Source: Halonotius pteroides
GTDB taxonomy: Archaea > Halobacteriota > Halobacteria > Halobacteriales > Haloferacaceae
DNA length: 54,022 nt
Reading direction: 5' to 3'
NCBI RefSeq assembly: GCF_003605635.1
Contig: NZ_QMDW01000016.1
Coordinates: 1 to 54,022 of the forward strand
Every line of letters begins with the position of its first letter. Position 1 is the stretch's first letter. This document shows positions 28,242-37,470 of the stretch, piece by piece. The position numbers and the translations under genes are program-made. Under the pieces are notes generated by a model. It did not search any database. It was given only the letters and a program-made list of their open reading frames with translations, and was not told the DNA's origin.

Positions 28242-28646
28242 ATGGGCAGCAACCCAGCGGTCAGTCTGGTTTTGATCTCTGATGACGCCTCGTACCGCGA
28301 GGCCGTGGCCGATGCCGTCGATCGCTGTCCGGATCTTACTCTGACAGCGACGGTAGTGCCGGACGACAGCCAGCCGGCGCATATCGCGGCGCCCGCTGAC
28401 TGCGTACTCATCGACGCCGGCACCGGTAGCCTCTCATTGGCTGATTTTCGGGCAGCCCTCCGTGCCCACCACCCCTCACTGGCTGTCATCGTCGCCGCAG
28501 TCGAGTCGACAACACTGCCACCGTCGCTGTCGATCCATGCGCGTGTCGCCAAAGCCGACCCGGAGATCCTCCCCGAACTCACCCGCGTTGTCACCACAGC
28601 CACCCGCCGACAGATGTCGCCGTCGGTGTCGGCCAACAAACGGTAA
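28242..28646 (+). CDS. Orphan receiver-like (CheY-fold) protein
   Basis: This 134-residue protein looks like a stand-alone, degenerate response-regulator receiver domain. LVLISDDASYREAVADAVD supplies the usual acidic pair after strand 1, CVLIDAGTGSLS an Asp at the phospho-acceptor position after strand 3, and ARVAKADPEILPELTRVV a Lys at the end of strand 5. There is no output domain and no histidine kinase nearby. The last part overlaps in position with an upstream extension of the DUF460 frame, but the real DUF460 start is at 28708, 61 bp after this stop. The receiver assignment rests on pattern only. Confidence 0.6.
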   Translation: MGSNPAVSLVLISDDASYREAVADAVDRCPDLTLTATVVPDDSQPAHIAAPADCVLIDAGTGSLSLADFRAALRAHHPSLAVIVAAVESTTLPPSLSIHARVAKADPEILPELTRVVTTATRRQMSPSVSANKR

Positions 28647-28677
28647 TCTTGCCGGCAATGGCCCACTCGGCGTGGCC

Positions 28678-28684
28678 TATTTAT
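28678..28684 (+). promoter_or_regulatory. TATA box deciding the GTG start of the DUF460 gene
   Basis: tatttat centred at 28681 lies 27 nt before GTG at 28708. It argues for a leaderless mRNA starting at that GTG, and against the much longer upstream frame, whose first 80 codons are Arg/Ser/Pro-rich shadow sequence. Confidence 0.65.
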
Positions 28685-28707
28685 CGGTTGATGCCCTATC
28701 GCTGTCT

Positions 28708-30684
28708 GTGACTGTCCGGACAAACGCCATCGACGCACCGGTGTTCGGCGTCGATATCCAAAGCGGCGATATCCGGGGCGACGCGCCAGCGTACGCGTTA
28801 GTCGTCCTCAGTGACGGCGAAATCGAGCGCGATGTCGTTTCCTTCCGGAAGCTCTGCCGACTCATCGACGACGAGAACCCGGCACTCGTCGCGACCGACA
28901 ACGCCTACGAACTCGCCGCCGACAAAAACGAACTCGTTGGCTTTCTGCGGTCGTTGCCATCGGCGACGAAACTCGTCCAGGTGACCGGCGACGAACGCCC
29001 TGAACCGCTCTCACGGGTGGCGTCCCGTCACGGCGTTCCCTACGAGAAAAAACCGATGGCCGAAGCCGAGGCCGCTGCGCGGCTGGCGACCGCCAACGTC
29101 GGCTGTGAGGTCTCGGCGTTCACCGATACAACGACGGTCAAGGTTGCCCGCGGCCGCTCAACCGGCGGTGGCGGCGGCTGGAGCCAGGATCGATTTACAC
29201 GGCGGATCCACGGCAACGTCAAGAAGGTCGCCCGCGAGGTCGAATCAAAACTCGATGGTGCGAATCTCGACTACGAACAGGACGTAACTGAAAAATACGG
29301 CGGCTACTCGAACGCCATCTTCACCGTTGAGGCGACGCCGGACGAACTGCCCGTTTCGACCCACCGCGCCGGCGATACCCGTATCGAGATCGAACGCGAG
29401 CAGCGCGATGGGATCAGCTACGAGCCGCTCGTGAAACGACGCGACCGCGTCATCGTCGGCATCGATCCCGGCACGACGACCGCCGCCGCCGTTGTCTCGC
29501 TGGATGGCCGCGTGTTGGCGCGGTTTTCCAGCCGAACGGCCGACACCGCTGCAGTGACCGAATGGCTGATCGAGCAGGGCCGGCCGTTGATCGTTGCTGC
29601 CGACGTGACACCGATCCCCCAGACCGTCGAGGAGTTCCGCCGGAGCTTCGAGGCGACCGCGTGGACGCCCGAGAGCGATCTACCGGTCGACGAGAAGCTT
29701 CACCGCACCCGCGACCACGAGTACGACAACGATCACGAACGCGACGCGATGGCGGCCGCGCTGTACGCCTACGATGACCGCGAGGATCAGTTCGACCGCA
29801 TCAGCGACAAGACGCCGCCGCAGTTCGACCGCGAGGAGGTCATCGCCCACGTCGTCGCCAACGAATCCTCCGTTGAGGCCGCGCTGGCAGAACTCTCAGA
29901 CGAGGATGACGGCGACGATGAGGAATCAACCCACGAACCGCGGGAACTCACAACCGAAGAGCAGCGCATCAAGGATCTCGAAGCGCAGGTCGACCGGCTG
30001 CAGTCTCACACCGAGGATCTACAGGCCGAACTAGCTGATCGGGAGGACACAATCGAAACATACGAAGAGGAGCTCTCGGAGGCCAAACGCGAGGAACGCC
30101 GGGAGGCCCGCGAGCGGCGCGCAGTTTCTCGGCTCAAGCGTGAAACCGATCGGCTGGAGCGCGAACGCGACGAGGCTCAGGAGCGGGCCGATGAGCTTGA
30201 AGCCAAACTTGATCGGCTCAAGGAACTCTGGAAGCTCGATCACTCTGATGCCGCCGTCACCGGCGACCGGAACCTCGTCTCGGTGAAGATCGTCGAGCAG
30301 TTTACCAACCGCGCCCTCGACGACGCCGAGGATGAGGTTGGACTCACGCGCGGCGATATCATCTACTTCCGCGATGCCTCGGGGGCCGGCCGGAGCACGG
30401 CCGAGCGCGTCGCCGAGATCGATCCACGGGTCGTCATCCGCGGCGGCGGGTTGTCGGATGCGGCCGACGACGTGTTGTTCGAGGCCGGCATCCCTGTCGG
30501 CTCCGCCGGGGACGTGTCGATTCAGGAGATCGATGAACTCGCTGTCGTTGACGACAGCGAGATCGAGGCCGTCATCGACGACTGGGAGGAGCGTGCCGAA
30601 ACGCGTGAACGCGAACAGAAAGCCAGCATGGTCGACGAACTCATCAGCGAGCACCGGGCGGATACAAAAAGCGGCGGCACATAA
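28708..30684 (+). CDS. DUF460 protein with RNase H-like motifs and coiled coil
   Basis: This 658-residue archaeal protein starts with GTG at 28708. Residues about 10-135 look like one RNase H-like fold (FGVDIQSG with Asp16, LVATDNAYEL with Asp64). A Gly-rich linker (about 152-157) and a basic helical segment follow. Residues about 245-355 look like a second, RuvC-like fold with all expected acids: Asp253 in VGIDPGTTTAAAVVSL, Asp299 in IVAADVTPIP, and Asp346 in HERDAMAAALYAY. Residues about 415-510 are a long charged coiled coil, and the C-terminus (520-620) has a compact domain ending near EIDELAVVDD. DUF460 proteins are conserved in archaea without a settled role. A nuclease acting on structured nucleic acid is an inference from the motifs. 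Confidence 0.88.
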   Translation: MTVRTNAIDAPVFGVDIQSGDIRGDAPAYALVVLSDGEIERDVVSFRKLCRLIDDENPALVATDNAYELAADKNELVGFLRSLPSATKLVQVTGDERPEPLSRVASRHGVPYEKKPMAEAEAAARLATANVGCEVSAFTDTTTVKVARGRSTGGGGGWSQDRFTRRIHGNVKKVAREVESKLDGANLDYEQDVTEKYGGYSNAIFTVEATPDELPVSTHRAGDTRIEIEREQRDGISYEPLVKRRDRVIVGIDPGTTTAAAVVSLDGRVLARFSSRTADTAAVTEWLIEQGRPLIVAADVTPIPQTVEEFRRSFEATAWTPESDLPVDEKLHRTRDHEYDNDHERDAMAAALYAYDDREDQFDRISDKTPPQFDREEVIAHVVANESSVEAALAELSDEDDGDDEESTHEPRELTTEEQRIKDLEAQVDRLQSHTEDLQAELADREDTIETYEEELSEAKREERREARERRAVSRLKRETDRLERERDEAQERADELEAKLDRLKELWKLDHSDAAVTGDRNLVSVKIVEQFTNRALDDAEDEVGLTRGDIIYFRDASGAGRSTAERVAEIDPRVVIRGGGLSDAADDVLFEAGIPVGSAGDVSIQEIDELAVVDDSEIEAVIDDWEERAETREREQKASMVDELISEHRADTKSGGT

Positions 30685-30744
30685 CTCGGCCAGCTTCCGG
30701 CCGTATTCAGAAGTCATTTTACACCGCTGACCCGACAGGCGTAC

Positions 30745-31731
30745 ATGGACGCCTACGAGCTGATCACCCGGAACGCCGCCGAGGTGGTCACCGAGGAGGA
30801 ACTAGCGGAGTTGGCCGACGACCCCGACGGCAAGCACGCGTATGTCGGCTACGAACCCTCCGGCGTTCTCCACATCGGCCACATGTTGACGGCGACAAAG
30901 CTGATCGACCTCCAGAAGGCTGGTTTCGATGTGACCGTCCTCTTGGCCGATGTGCATGCCTATCTTAACGACAAGGGTACGTTCGCCGAAATCCGGGAGA
31001 CGGCCGACCGCATGCAAGAGCAGTTTATCGCCTACGGGCTCGACGAATCCCAAACCGAGTTTGTCCTCGGCTCAACGTTTCAACTCGATGAGGCGTACAC
31101 GCTGGATCTCCACGCCGCTGAGCTCGAAACGACGCTCTCCCGTGCCACACGCGCGATGGCCGAGATCGCCCGCGGCGACCACGCGAAGGTCTCCCAGATG
31201 GTTTATCCGCTTATGCAGGCACTCGATATCGAATACCTCGACGTTGATCTCGCGGTCGGCGGCCTCGACCAGCGAAAGGTTCACATGCTGGCTCGGGAGA
31301 CGCTGCCGGAACTCGAATACGACGTGCGGCCCGCCCTACACACGCCGATTATCGCCGACCTCGACAGCGGCGTCGGCAAGATGGCCTCCAGTTCCGGCGT
31401 GACGATCTCGATGGAAGACAGCGAGAACGACATCGAGGCAAAGATCAACGACGCCTACTGCCCGCCGACGGCCGATCCTGATCCCGATGGCGATGGCAAC
31501 GAGCGGGAGAATCCGGTGCTCCAGCTGTTTCGCTACCACGTTTTCCCGCGGGTCGAGACGGTCGTTGTCGAACGGCCCGAGGAGTACGGCGGCGAGCTTG
31601 AGTACGACGACTACGAGACGCTGGAAGCCGATCTCGAAGCCGGTGAGCTTCACCCGATGGACGCGAAATCCGCGCTGGCCGCGGAACTCAACGCGCTGAT
31701 CGAACCCGGCCGCCAGCAACTGAACGCCTAA
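30745..31731 (+). CDS. tyrS: Tyrosyl-tRNA synthetase
   Basis: This 328-residue class I synthetase charges tRNA-Tyr. The ATP motif HIGH appears as SGVLHIGHMLTA, the KMSKS-type loop as KMASSSGVTIS, and the tyrosine pocket segment HAYVGYEPSG is archaeal/eukaryotic in form. The compact length without an S4 domain is normal for archaeal TyrRS. A ttttaca element near 30717-30723 matches leaderless initiation at 30745. It follows the DUF460 gene by 60 bp in the same direction but probably has its own promoter. Confidence 0.97.
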   Translation: MDAYELITRNAAEVVTEEELAELADDPDGKHAYVGYEPSGVLHIGHMLTATKLIDLQKAGFDVTVLLADVHAYLNDKGTFAEIRETADRMQEQFIAYGLDESQTEFVLGSTFQLDEAYTLDLHAAELETTLSRATRAMAEIARGDHAKVSQMVYPLMQALDIEYLDVDLAVGGLDQRKVHMLARETLPELEYDVRPALHTPIIADLDSGVGKMASSSGVTISMEDSENDIEAKINDAYCPPTADPDPDGDGNERENPVLQLFRYHVFPRVETVVVERPEEYGGELEYDDYETLEADLEAGELHPMDAKSALAAELNALIEPGRQQLNA

Positions 31732-31789
31732 CGGTCACAGCTGTCGATCGGCCGATCTTTTTTATCCGATACCGCGACCACGCCCTTTG

Positions 31790-32896
31790 ATGGATACTTC
31801 CGCCAGCCGCGGGCAGTCCCTGCAGATCGGTGCGATCCTGCTGTTCGGCTTCCTCGTGATCGCGCTGACGACCGCCCAAGCACAGTTCGTTCCGGCGGAT
31901 ATCAGCCGCGCTGAACTCGATCACAGCCAGCGAGTGGCCGATCAGCTGGTTGGGCTTGAGACGGCAGTTTTCGAGACTAGCGTGACCGGCCGCCCACAGC
32001 CGACGACGCTCGATCTCGGCGCAGAGTACGACGACCGCCTGCTGTTCGTCTATCCCCCACCCAAAGCTGGCACGCTTCGAACGACTGAGCCGGCGACGCT
32101 CCACATCGACAACGCCGAAGCCGTCGACGACGACGAAGCGTTTGCGAACTACTGGAACGGGACGACACACAGCTACATGACACGGGCGATCACCTACGAG
32201 CCCGCGTATCGGAAACTCGACGAGACGCCAAACTACCGCATCGAACACGGCGTACTCGCGGCCCAGCACGACTCGGACAGTCGAATCAAGATGGCCGACA
32301 ACCGCCAGCCGGTCGTCGACGACACCGATCTCTCAATCCTCGTTGTCGACGGCGAGTTGGCGGTGGCCGGCACCGGCACCGAGTCTGTCGTTCCCGAGCG
32401 CGTCACCGAATCGACGACAGTAGAGATTGAGGACAGCGGCGATCCGATCCGGATGCGGCTACCGACCCAATTGTCGGCTGAGACGTGGCGCGAAACGATT
32501 CTCGACGGGCAGTCGACTGTCGATTCTGTCGCCGTCGCTGGCGACGTTGTCACTATCACGCTCGATAGCTCCGAAACCTACGAGCTGACGATCAATAAGA
32601 TCGGTATCGGAACAAACACCACCGACCCGTCGTCGGCCTATCTCCGAAATGACACCGCCGACGATGGGGGGCCGTTCCCAGTCGACGTGCGGGATCAGTA
32701 CAACGACCGTGTTGACGACCCGACAACGGTCTGGGTCTACAACGACAGCGATTACGACAGCCCGGAGACATCGTTTAGGGTTCCGGATGGTTCTGATCCA
32801 ACGACAGCCGGTACTCTGTGTTACACACTAACACAAGATGTGGTCGATGACGACGCTCCAGAGACCGTCGAATCGGCCGCTGGCGGGTGTGTGTAG
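31790..32896 (+). CDS. Membrane-anchored surface protein with pilin-like N-terminus
   Basis: This 368-residue haloarchaeal protein starts at 31790, with ttttttat about 27 nt upstream. SRGQSLQIGAILLFGFLVIA near residues 6-25 is a short polar head followed directly by a hydrophobic segment, as in archaeal pilin-like and cell-surface proteins with DUF72xx N-termini. The rest is an extracytoplasmic, Asp/Thr-rich, beta-type region with several Asn-x-Thr/Ser sequons (YWNGTT, NTTDPS, RNDTAD, YNDSDY). It ends with two Cys residues (GTLCYTL and GGCV) that could form a disulphide. No pilin-assembly genes are adjacent. Function unknown; a filament subunit is one possibility. Confidence 0.72.
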   Translation: MDTSASRGQSLQIGAILLFGFLVIALTTAQAQFVPADISRAELDHSQRVADQLVGLETAVFETSVTGRPQPTTLDLGAEYDDRLLFVYPPPKAGTLRTTEPATLHIDNAEAVDDDEAFANYWNGTTHSYMTRAITYEPAYRKLDETPNYRIEHGVLAAQHDSDSRIKMADNRQPVVDDTDLSILVVDGELAVAGTGTESVVPERVTESTTVEIEDSGDPIRMRLPTQLSAETWRETILDGQSTVDSVAVAGDVVTITLDSSETYELTINKIGIGTNTTDPSSAYLRNDTADDGGPFPVDVRDQYNDRVDDPTTVWVYNDSDYDSPETSFRVPDGSDPTTAGTLCYTLTQDVVDDDAPETVESAAGGCV

Positions 32897-32959
32897 CCCC
32901 CTCTCGTTGCTCGCCCGCAACCCCACGATTTTTACACACGTGATTCCCAACGCTCGGAT

Positions 32960-33244
32960 ATGAGCGACAACAAGGGGCGACGTGACCTCCGCATGCCCGA
33001 CGACGGGGAGGTTTTCGCCGAGGTAACCGACATGCTCGGTGCCAATCGCGTGACCGTTCGCTGTGCCGACGGTGTCGAGCGTACGGCCCGCATCCCGGGG
33101 CGGATGCAGAAACGCGTCTGGATCCGCGAAGACGACCTCGTCATCGTCGATCCGTGGGACTGGCAAGACGAGAAGGCCGACATCGTCCACCGCTACGAGC
33201 AAAGCGAAGCCGACCAGCTTCGTAACGACGGTCACATTCAGTAA
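32960..33244 (+). CDS. eif1A: Translation initiation factor aIF1A
   Basis: This 94-residue OB-fold factor binds the A site of the small ribosomal subunit during initiation. The sequence [20 protein letters not shown], followed by [32 protein letters not shown] and [18 protein letters not shown], is diagnostic. A tttttaca element about 27 nt upstream indicates a leaderless mRNA. It heads a short cluster with RIO1 kinase and a KH protein, an arrangement common in archaea and tied to ribosome biogenesis. Confidence 0.97.
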   Translation: MSDNKGRRDLRMPDDGEVFAEVTDMLGANRVTVRCADGVERTARIPGRMQKRVWIREDDLVIVDPWDWQDEKADIVHRYEQSEADQLRNDGHIQ

Positions 33245-33294
33245 CGGTGGCCGACCGGCGATGCTTTTCCCGCTGCCGCGTGTAACCATCGGCA

Positions 33295-34158
33295 ATGACC
33301 GACGAGTACGGACTGCTCGATACCGACCCCGAGGCCGCGATCGGCGACGAGTGGGAGGAGATCGACGTTACCGACACCGAGGCCGACCGGATCGCCCGCG
33401 AGCGCGACCGGAAGTTCGAGGAGTTTGAGGCACAGATCAAAGACGCCGAGCAGTTCAAAGTCGAGCAGTCGGTGTTCGACGATGCGACCTTCGGCGCGTT
33501 GTACAAACTTGTCGCTGACGACCACATCGAGGCCTTCGGCGGGCCGATCTCGACCGGCAAAGAGGCTAATGTGTATGAGGCTCTCGGTGCCGACAACACC
33601 GAAGTCGCCGTGAAGATCTTTCGGATCAACGCCTCGCCGTTTCAGCAGATGCGGACGTATCTGGAGGGCGACCCACGGTTTGAGGGGCTTGGCTCCGATA
33701 AGAAAGCGGTCGTCCTCGCGTGGGTGCGCAAGGAGTTTGCGAATCTCCAACGAGCCCGAGAAGCCGGCGTTCGCGTCCCCGCTCCGATCGCTGTTGAGCG
33801 CAACGTCCTTGTGATGGAGCTCGTCGGCCTCGTTGAGGATCGCGCCCGTCGGCTTGCCGAGGTCACCGTTGAAAACCCCGAAACAGCCTATGAGGTTGTC
33901 CGCGAATACATGCGCCGGCTCCACACAGCAGGGCTGATCCACGGCGACCTTTCGGAGTACAACATGATCATTCACGACGGCGAGCTCGTGATTATCGACC
34001 TCGGGCAGGCCGTCACCATCCATCATCCAAACGCCGGCGATCTGCTCCGCCGAGATTGTGAGAACGTCGCCGCCTTCTTCAGCCGGCAGGGGGTAGACAC
34101 CTCCGGCAACGACCTCTTTGCGTATATCGCCGGCGACGACGACCGAGTCCGGTGGTGA
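33295..34158 (+). CDS. rio1: RIO1-family serine protein kinase
   Basis: This 287-residue atypical protein kinase matures the small ribosomal subunit. The nucleotide-binding loop is STGKEANVYEAL (86-97), the ATP-anchoring Lys is Lys107 (AVKIF), the catalytic loop is HGDLSEYN (216-223) with Asp218 and Asn223, and the metal-binding Asp235 lies in IIDLGQAV. The RIO-specific N-terminal helices and hinge (VMELVG) are present. It sits 50 bp after aIF1A and 65 bp before the KH gene, each with a promoter-like T-rich element, so the three are likely co-regulated. Confidence 0.97.
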   Translation: MTDEYGLLDTDPEAAIGDEWEEIDVTDTEADRIARERDRKFEEFEAQIKDAEQFKVEQSVFDDATFGALYKLVADDHIEAFGGPISTGKEANVYEALGADNTEVAVKIFRINASPFQQMRTYLEGDPRFEGLGSDKKAVVLAWVRKEFANLQRAREAGVRVPAPIAVERNVLVMELVGLVEDRARRLAEVTVENPETAYEVVREYMRRLHTAGLIHGDLSEYNMIIHDGELVIIDLGQAVTIHHPNAGDLLRRDCENVAAFFSRQGVDTSGNDLFAYIAGDDDRVRW

Positions 34159-34223
34159 AAGCCGACTATGGCCTCGCGTGGGCCGAGGAACACGCTTAAA
34201 CAGATCCGCAGGGTATCAACCGT

Positions 34224-34757
34224 ATGCAACACGTCACAGTCCCGCAGGATCGGATCGGCGTCCTCATCGGTGAGGGTGGCGAGACGATGCGGGAGATCGA
34301 ATCTCGGGCGGAGGTGCGGCTGGATATCGACTCCGAGTCCGGTTCTGTCGCCATCGAGTCGGTTGGCGATCCCGTGAGCGCGCTTGTCGCTCCGGATATC
34401 GTCAAGGCGATCGGCCGAGGCTTCAAACCCGAAACCGCGTTGTCGCTGCTGGATGGCGATCTGCGACGCTTCGAGCTGATCGACCTCTCCGAGCAGACCC
34501 GCAACGACAACGATCTTCGCCGCCAGAAAGGCCGCATTATCGGCGAGGATGGCCGTACGCGAGAGCTCATGGAAGAGCTATCGGGTGCCGATGTCGTCAT
34601 CTACGGCTCGACGGTCGGGGTTATCGGTGAATCTGAGGAGGTTGAGGCGGTTCGACGGGCGGTTGGGATGATTCTCGATGGCTCACCCCACGGTACGGTC
34701 TACTCGTTCCTTGAGGAGAAACACCGCGAGTTGACCCGCGGCCCGGATCTCGCCTGA
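34224..34757 (+). CDS. Dim2/Pno1-like KH-domain RNA-binding protein
   Basis: This 177-residue protein has two KH domains. The first has the GxxG loop GEGG in IGVLIGEGGETMREIE (about 11-26), the second GEDG in GRIIGEDGRTRELMEEL near 105-120. Archaeal homologues of eukaryotic Dim2/Pno1 act with RIO kinases in 3'-end maturation of small-subunit rRNA, so the gene order aIF1A, RIO1, KH supports that role. A gcttaaac element near 34193-34200 is about 27 nt before the ATG. In many archaea topoisomerase VI genes follow; here a convergent AAA ATPase gene follows instead. Confidence 0.93.
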   Translation: MQHVTVPQDRIGVLIGEGGETMREIESRAEVRLDIDSESGSVAIESVGDPVSALVAPDIVKAIGRGFKPETALSLLDGDLRRFELIDLSEQTRNDNDLRRQKGRIIGEDGRTRELMEELSGADVVIYGSTVGVIGESEEVEAVRRAVGMILDGSPHGTVYSFLEEKHRELTRGPDLA

Positions 34758-34766
34758 CCGGCGGCG

Positions 34767-37292
34767 TTAGGTCGATCCCTCTTCGTTTGTGTTGTCGCTG
34801 TCGCGGTCGGCTTTCTGCTCGGTGTCCCTCTCAGCGTCGACAGCAGCCGGTGTCTCTGCGTCCGCAGTCGAATCCTCGCGGCCCTCGTCAGCGTCGACCG
34901 TGCGTCCGCCGCTTTCGACACCCGAATCCGGTGGAACCACCGCATCAGCGGTGTCGGCCTTGTGTGTCTCAGCAGGCCCTTCGGCGGTTGCGTCGTCAGC
35001 GACCGCAGTGTCGTCTATATCGTCACCAGCCGCGCTGTCAGTCGCTTCGGTGGCGTTGTCGGCTGTGGCCTCGGTGTCGGCCTCGGTCACAGCGGTCGCG
35101 TCGTCGTCACGAGCAGGCCAGTCGATCGTTCGATCCTCGTCGCTGATCTCGTTGAGGGCGGCTTCAAACCCCGGACGTGTGAGTCGCATCTCCGCGACGA
35201 CCGCCGGTCGCCCCTCATTGCGGGCATGGACATGGGCCCGCACGGCCTCGGTCGCTGCGGTTCGACAGAGGGCCGCCAACTCCGCGCCGACGAAGCCCTC
35301 GGTCGCCGCTGCCAACGCCTCAAGGTCGACATCGCCGGCGACCGGCCGGTCGCGGGTGTGGATCGCCAGAATCTCGCGTCTGGCTGCTTCGTCGGGTTCC
35401 CCAACCGGGATCTGCGCTTCGATTCGGCCAGCCCGGGTGAGGGCGTTGTCGAGAAGCTCCGGTCGGTTTGTCGCGGCGATCACGACCACCTCTTCGAGTG
35501 CTTCCAGCCCATCGAGTTCGGTCAGCAGTTGACTGACGACGCGCTCGCTGACCTGGGAGCCGCCCCCGCTGCCGCGCTGGGCGGCGATGGCGTCGATCTC
35601 ATCGAAGAAGACGACCGCTGGGGCGTTCTCCCGTGCCTTCGCAAAGATCTCTCGAACGCCCTTTTCAGACTCGCCAACATACTTATCGAACAGTTCCGGC
35701 CCTTTCACCGAGATGAAGTTTGAGTCGGCCTCGTTGGCAACGGCCTTCGCCAGCAGTGTCTTGCCGGTGCCGGGTGGCCCATGGAGGAGAATGCCGCTCG
35801 GCGACTGGAGGTCAACCTGTCGGTAGGCCTCGGGATAGGCGAGTGGCCACTGGATCGCTTCCTGGAGTCTGGTTTTTGTCTCGGTAAGGCCGCCGACATC
35901 GTCCCAGGTCACAGCCGGGGCCTCAACGAAGACTTCTCTGAGCGCGCTGGGTTCGACATCCCTGAGCGCCTGCCGGAAATCCCCCGCGGTCACGGCCAGC
36001 TGTTCGAGCGTCTCGGCGTCGATCGTCGCCGCATCAAGATCGAGCGTTGGCCGCACACGGCGGAGGGCGTTCATCCCGGCTTCCCGCACCACGCTTTCGA
36101 GATCCGCGCCGACGAAGCCATGGGTGTTGCTCGCGTAGGCGTCGAGATCGATATCGTCGGCAAGCGGCATCTCGCGGGTGTGAATCCGGAGGATCTCTCC
36201 ACGCCCGTTGGCATCCGGCGCGCCGACCTCGATCTCACGGTCGAAGCGGCCGCCGCGCCGGAGGGCGGGGTCGACGGCGTCGATGCGGTTTGTGGTGCCG
36301 ATGACGGTGATCTGGCCGTGCTCGCCCAGCCCGTCCATCAGCGAGAGAAGTTGGGCGACCACGCGGTGTTCGACGCTGCCCTCGGTGTCGCCACGTTTCG
36401 GCGCGATTGAGTCGATCTCGTCGATGAAGACGATCGCGGATCCCTCGCTTTCGGCGGTCTCGAAGACCTCCCGGAGCCGCTCTTCGCTTTCGCCGTAGTA
36501 TTTGGACATGATTTCCGGCCCCGAGATGGTCTGGAAATCCGCCTCGATCTCGTTGGCGACGGCCTTCGCGATGAGAGTCTTGCCGGTGCCGGGTGGGCCA
36601 TGCAGCAAGACGCCCTGTGGCGGCTCGATCCCAAGGGCCTGAAACAGCTCAGGGTGGCGCATCGGCAACTCGATCATCTCCCGTACCGCATCGAGTTCGG
36701 CGTCGAGGCCGCCGACATCCTCGTAGGTGATCCCCGGCGGGTCGGCGTCGGCTGGCTCCGTTTCCTCGTCGTCGCGGTCGGTTGGCTCTTCGACGATATC
36801 AATCGTCGTTGAGTCGGTGACGACGATGGTACCGCCGGGGTCGCTGCCGACGATCTTCACCGGGATGCGGCGGTTCGAACTTCCGTTCAGCGAGCGAAAG
36901 CCCATGGTCACCGACACCGTTTTGCCGGGGCTGACCGCGCGGTTGGCGAGCTTATCGTGAATGTAGGCGGCGATATCGCCCTGGATTCGCAATCCTTCGG
37001 GGATGACGACCGCCAGTCGGGCGGCTGGTTCGACATCCGCCGAGGAGACCTCGACGAGTTGGTCGATGCGGGTGCCGAGGGTCTTCCGGGTTTGGCCGTC
37101 GATGCCGATGATCCCGCGTTGTCGATCCCGGTTTTGGCTGAGTCGTGCCCGGAGGACGGCTGTCTGATTCCCGTGGCTGATTGTGACAAAATCGCCGTTG
37201 GTGACCCCGAGTGTCGCCATCGACTCGCGGTCGATCGTTGCGATCCCGTTGCCCGGAGTCTCCCTATCGAGTGGTTTGACGCGTAGTTTCAT
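34767..37292 (-). CDS. Cdc48/VCP-like AAA ATPase with acidic C-terminal tail
   Basis: This 841-residue double-ring AAA protein unfolds or remodels substrate proteins. Residues 1-165 are the Cdc48 N-domain ([37 protein letters not shown]). D1 has Walker A GPPGTGKT (232-239) and [12 protein letters not shown]2 has Walker A at about 505-512 and [15 protein letters not shown]. The last 105 or so residues are a very acidic Ala/Thr/Asp tail ending ENTNEEGST by reading frame, with no C-terminal HbYX proteasome-docking motif. Start 37292 is set by the N-domain. It lies divergent from the thermosome gene, so two protein-quality machines share one control region. Confidence 0.93.
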   Translation of the reverse strand: MKLRVKPLDRETPGNGIATIDRESMATLGVTNGDFVTISHGNQTAVLRARLSQNRDRQRGIIGIDGQTRKTLGTRIDQLVEVSSADVEPAARLAVVIPEGLRIQGDIAAYIHDKLANRAVSPGKTVSVTMGFRSLNGSSNRRIPVKIVGSDPGGTIVVTDSTTIDIVEEPTDRDDEETEPADADPPGITYEDVGGLDAELDAVREMIELPMRHPELFQALGIEPPQGVLLHGPPGTGKTLIAKAVANEIEADFQTISGPEIMSKYYGESEERLREVFETAESEGSAIVFIDEIDSIAPKRGDTEGSVEHRVVAQLLSLMDGLGEHGQITVIGTTNRIDAVDPALRRGGRFDREIEVGAPDANGRGEILRIHTREMPLADDIDLDAYASNTHGFVGADLESVVREAGMNALRRVRPTLDLDAATIDAETLEQLAVTAGDFRQALRDVEPSALREVFVEAPAVTWDDVGGLTETKTRLQEAIQWPLAYPEAYRQVDLQSPSGILLHGPPGTGKTLLAKAVANEADSNFISVKGPELFDKYVGESEKGVREIFAKARENAPAVVFFDEIDAIAAQRGSGGGSQVSERVVSQLLTELDGLEALEEVVVIAATNRPELLDNALTRAGRIEAQIPVGEPDEAARREILAIHTRDRPVAGDVDLEALAAATEGFVGAELAALCRTAATEAVRAHVHARNEGRPAVVAEMRLTRPGFEAALNEISDEDRTIDWPARDDDATAVTEADTEATADNATEATDSAAGDDIDDTAVADDATAEGPAETHKADTADAVVPPDSGVESGGRTVDADEGREDSTADAETPAAVDAERDTEQKADRDSDNTNEEGST

Positions 37293-37350
37293 CGGTTGGA
37301 ACCGCCATCCTGTCGCGCTCGTCCAGACGCGACACGACGGCCACGTGTAT

Positions 37351-37416
37351 AGGTGTCCTACGCCCACCTGCGTCAAATAGGTGGGTGCTTGCTACACCAT
37401 CTGTACTCTGCAGGTG
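37351..37416. promoter_or_regulatory. Phased AGGTG/CACCT half-sites between the Cdc48 and thermosome genes
   Basis: AGGTG at 37351, CACCT at 37365 and AGGTG at 37379 alternate in orientation at an exact 14-nt step, and CAGGTG recurs at 37411. CCCACCT/AGGTGGG (37363-37369 and 37379-37385) makes a perfect 7-bp inverted repeat with a 9-nt loop. They lie 60-120 bp upstream of the Cdc48-like start. A multimeric regulator site is a reasonable reading. Confidence 0.5.
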
Positions 37417-37470
37417 CCATCACTCGCCTCCGCCATCACCGACCGGCGTGAGCCGTGGTCGCTCGTTGCA

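Noticed and set aside
28462-28707. Upstream 82-codon extension of the DUF460 frame
   Set aside because: Arg/Ser/Pro-rich shadow over the receiver-like gene; a TATA box 27 nt before GTG 28708 places the start there.
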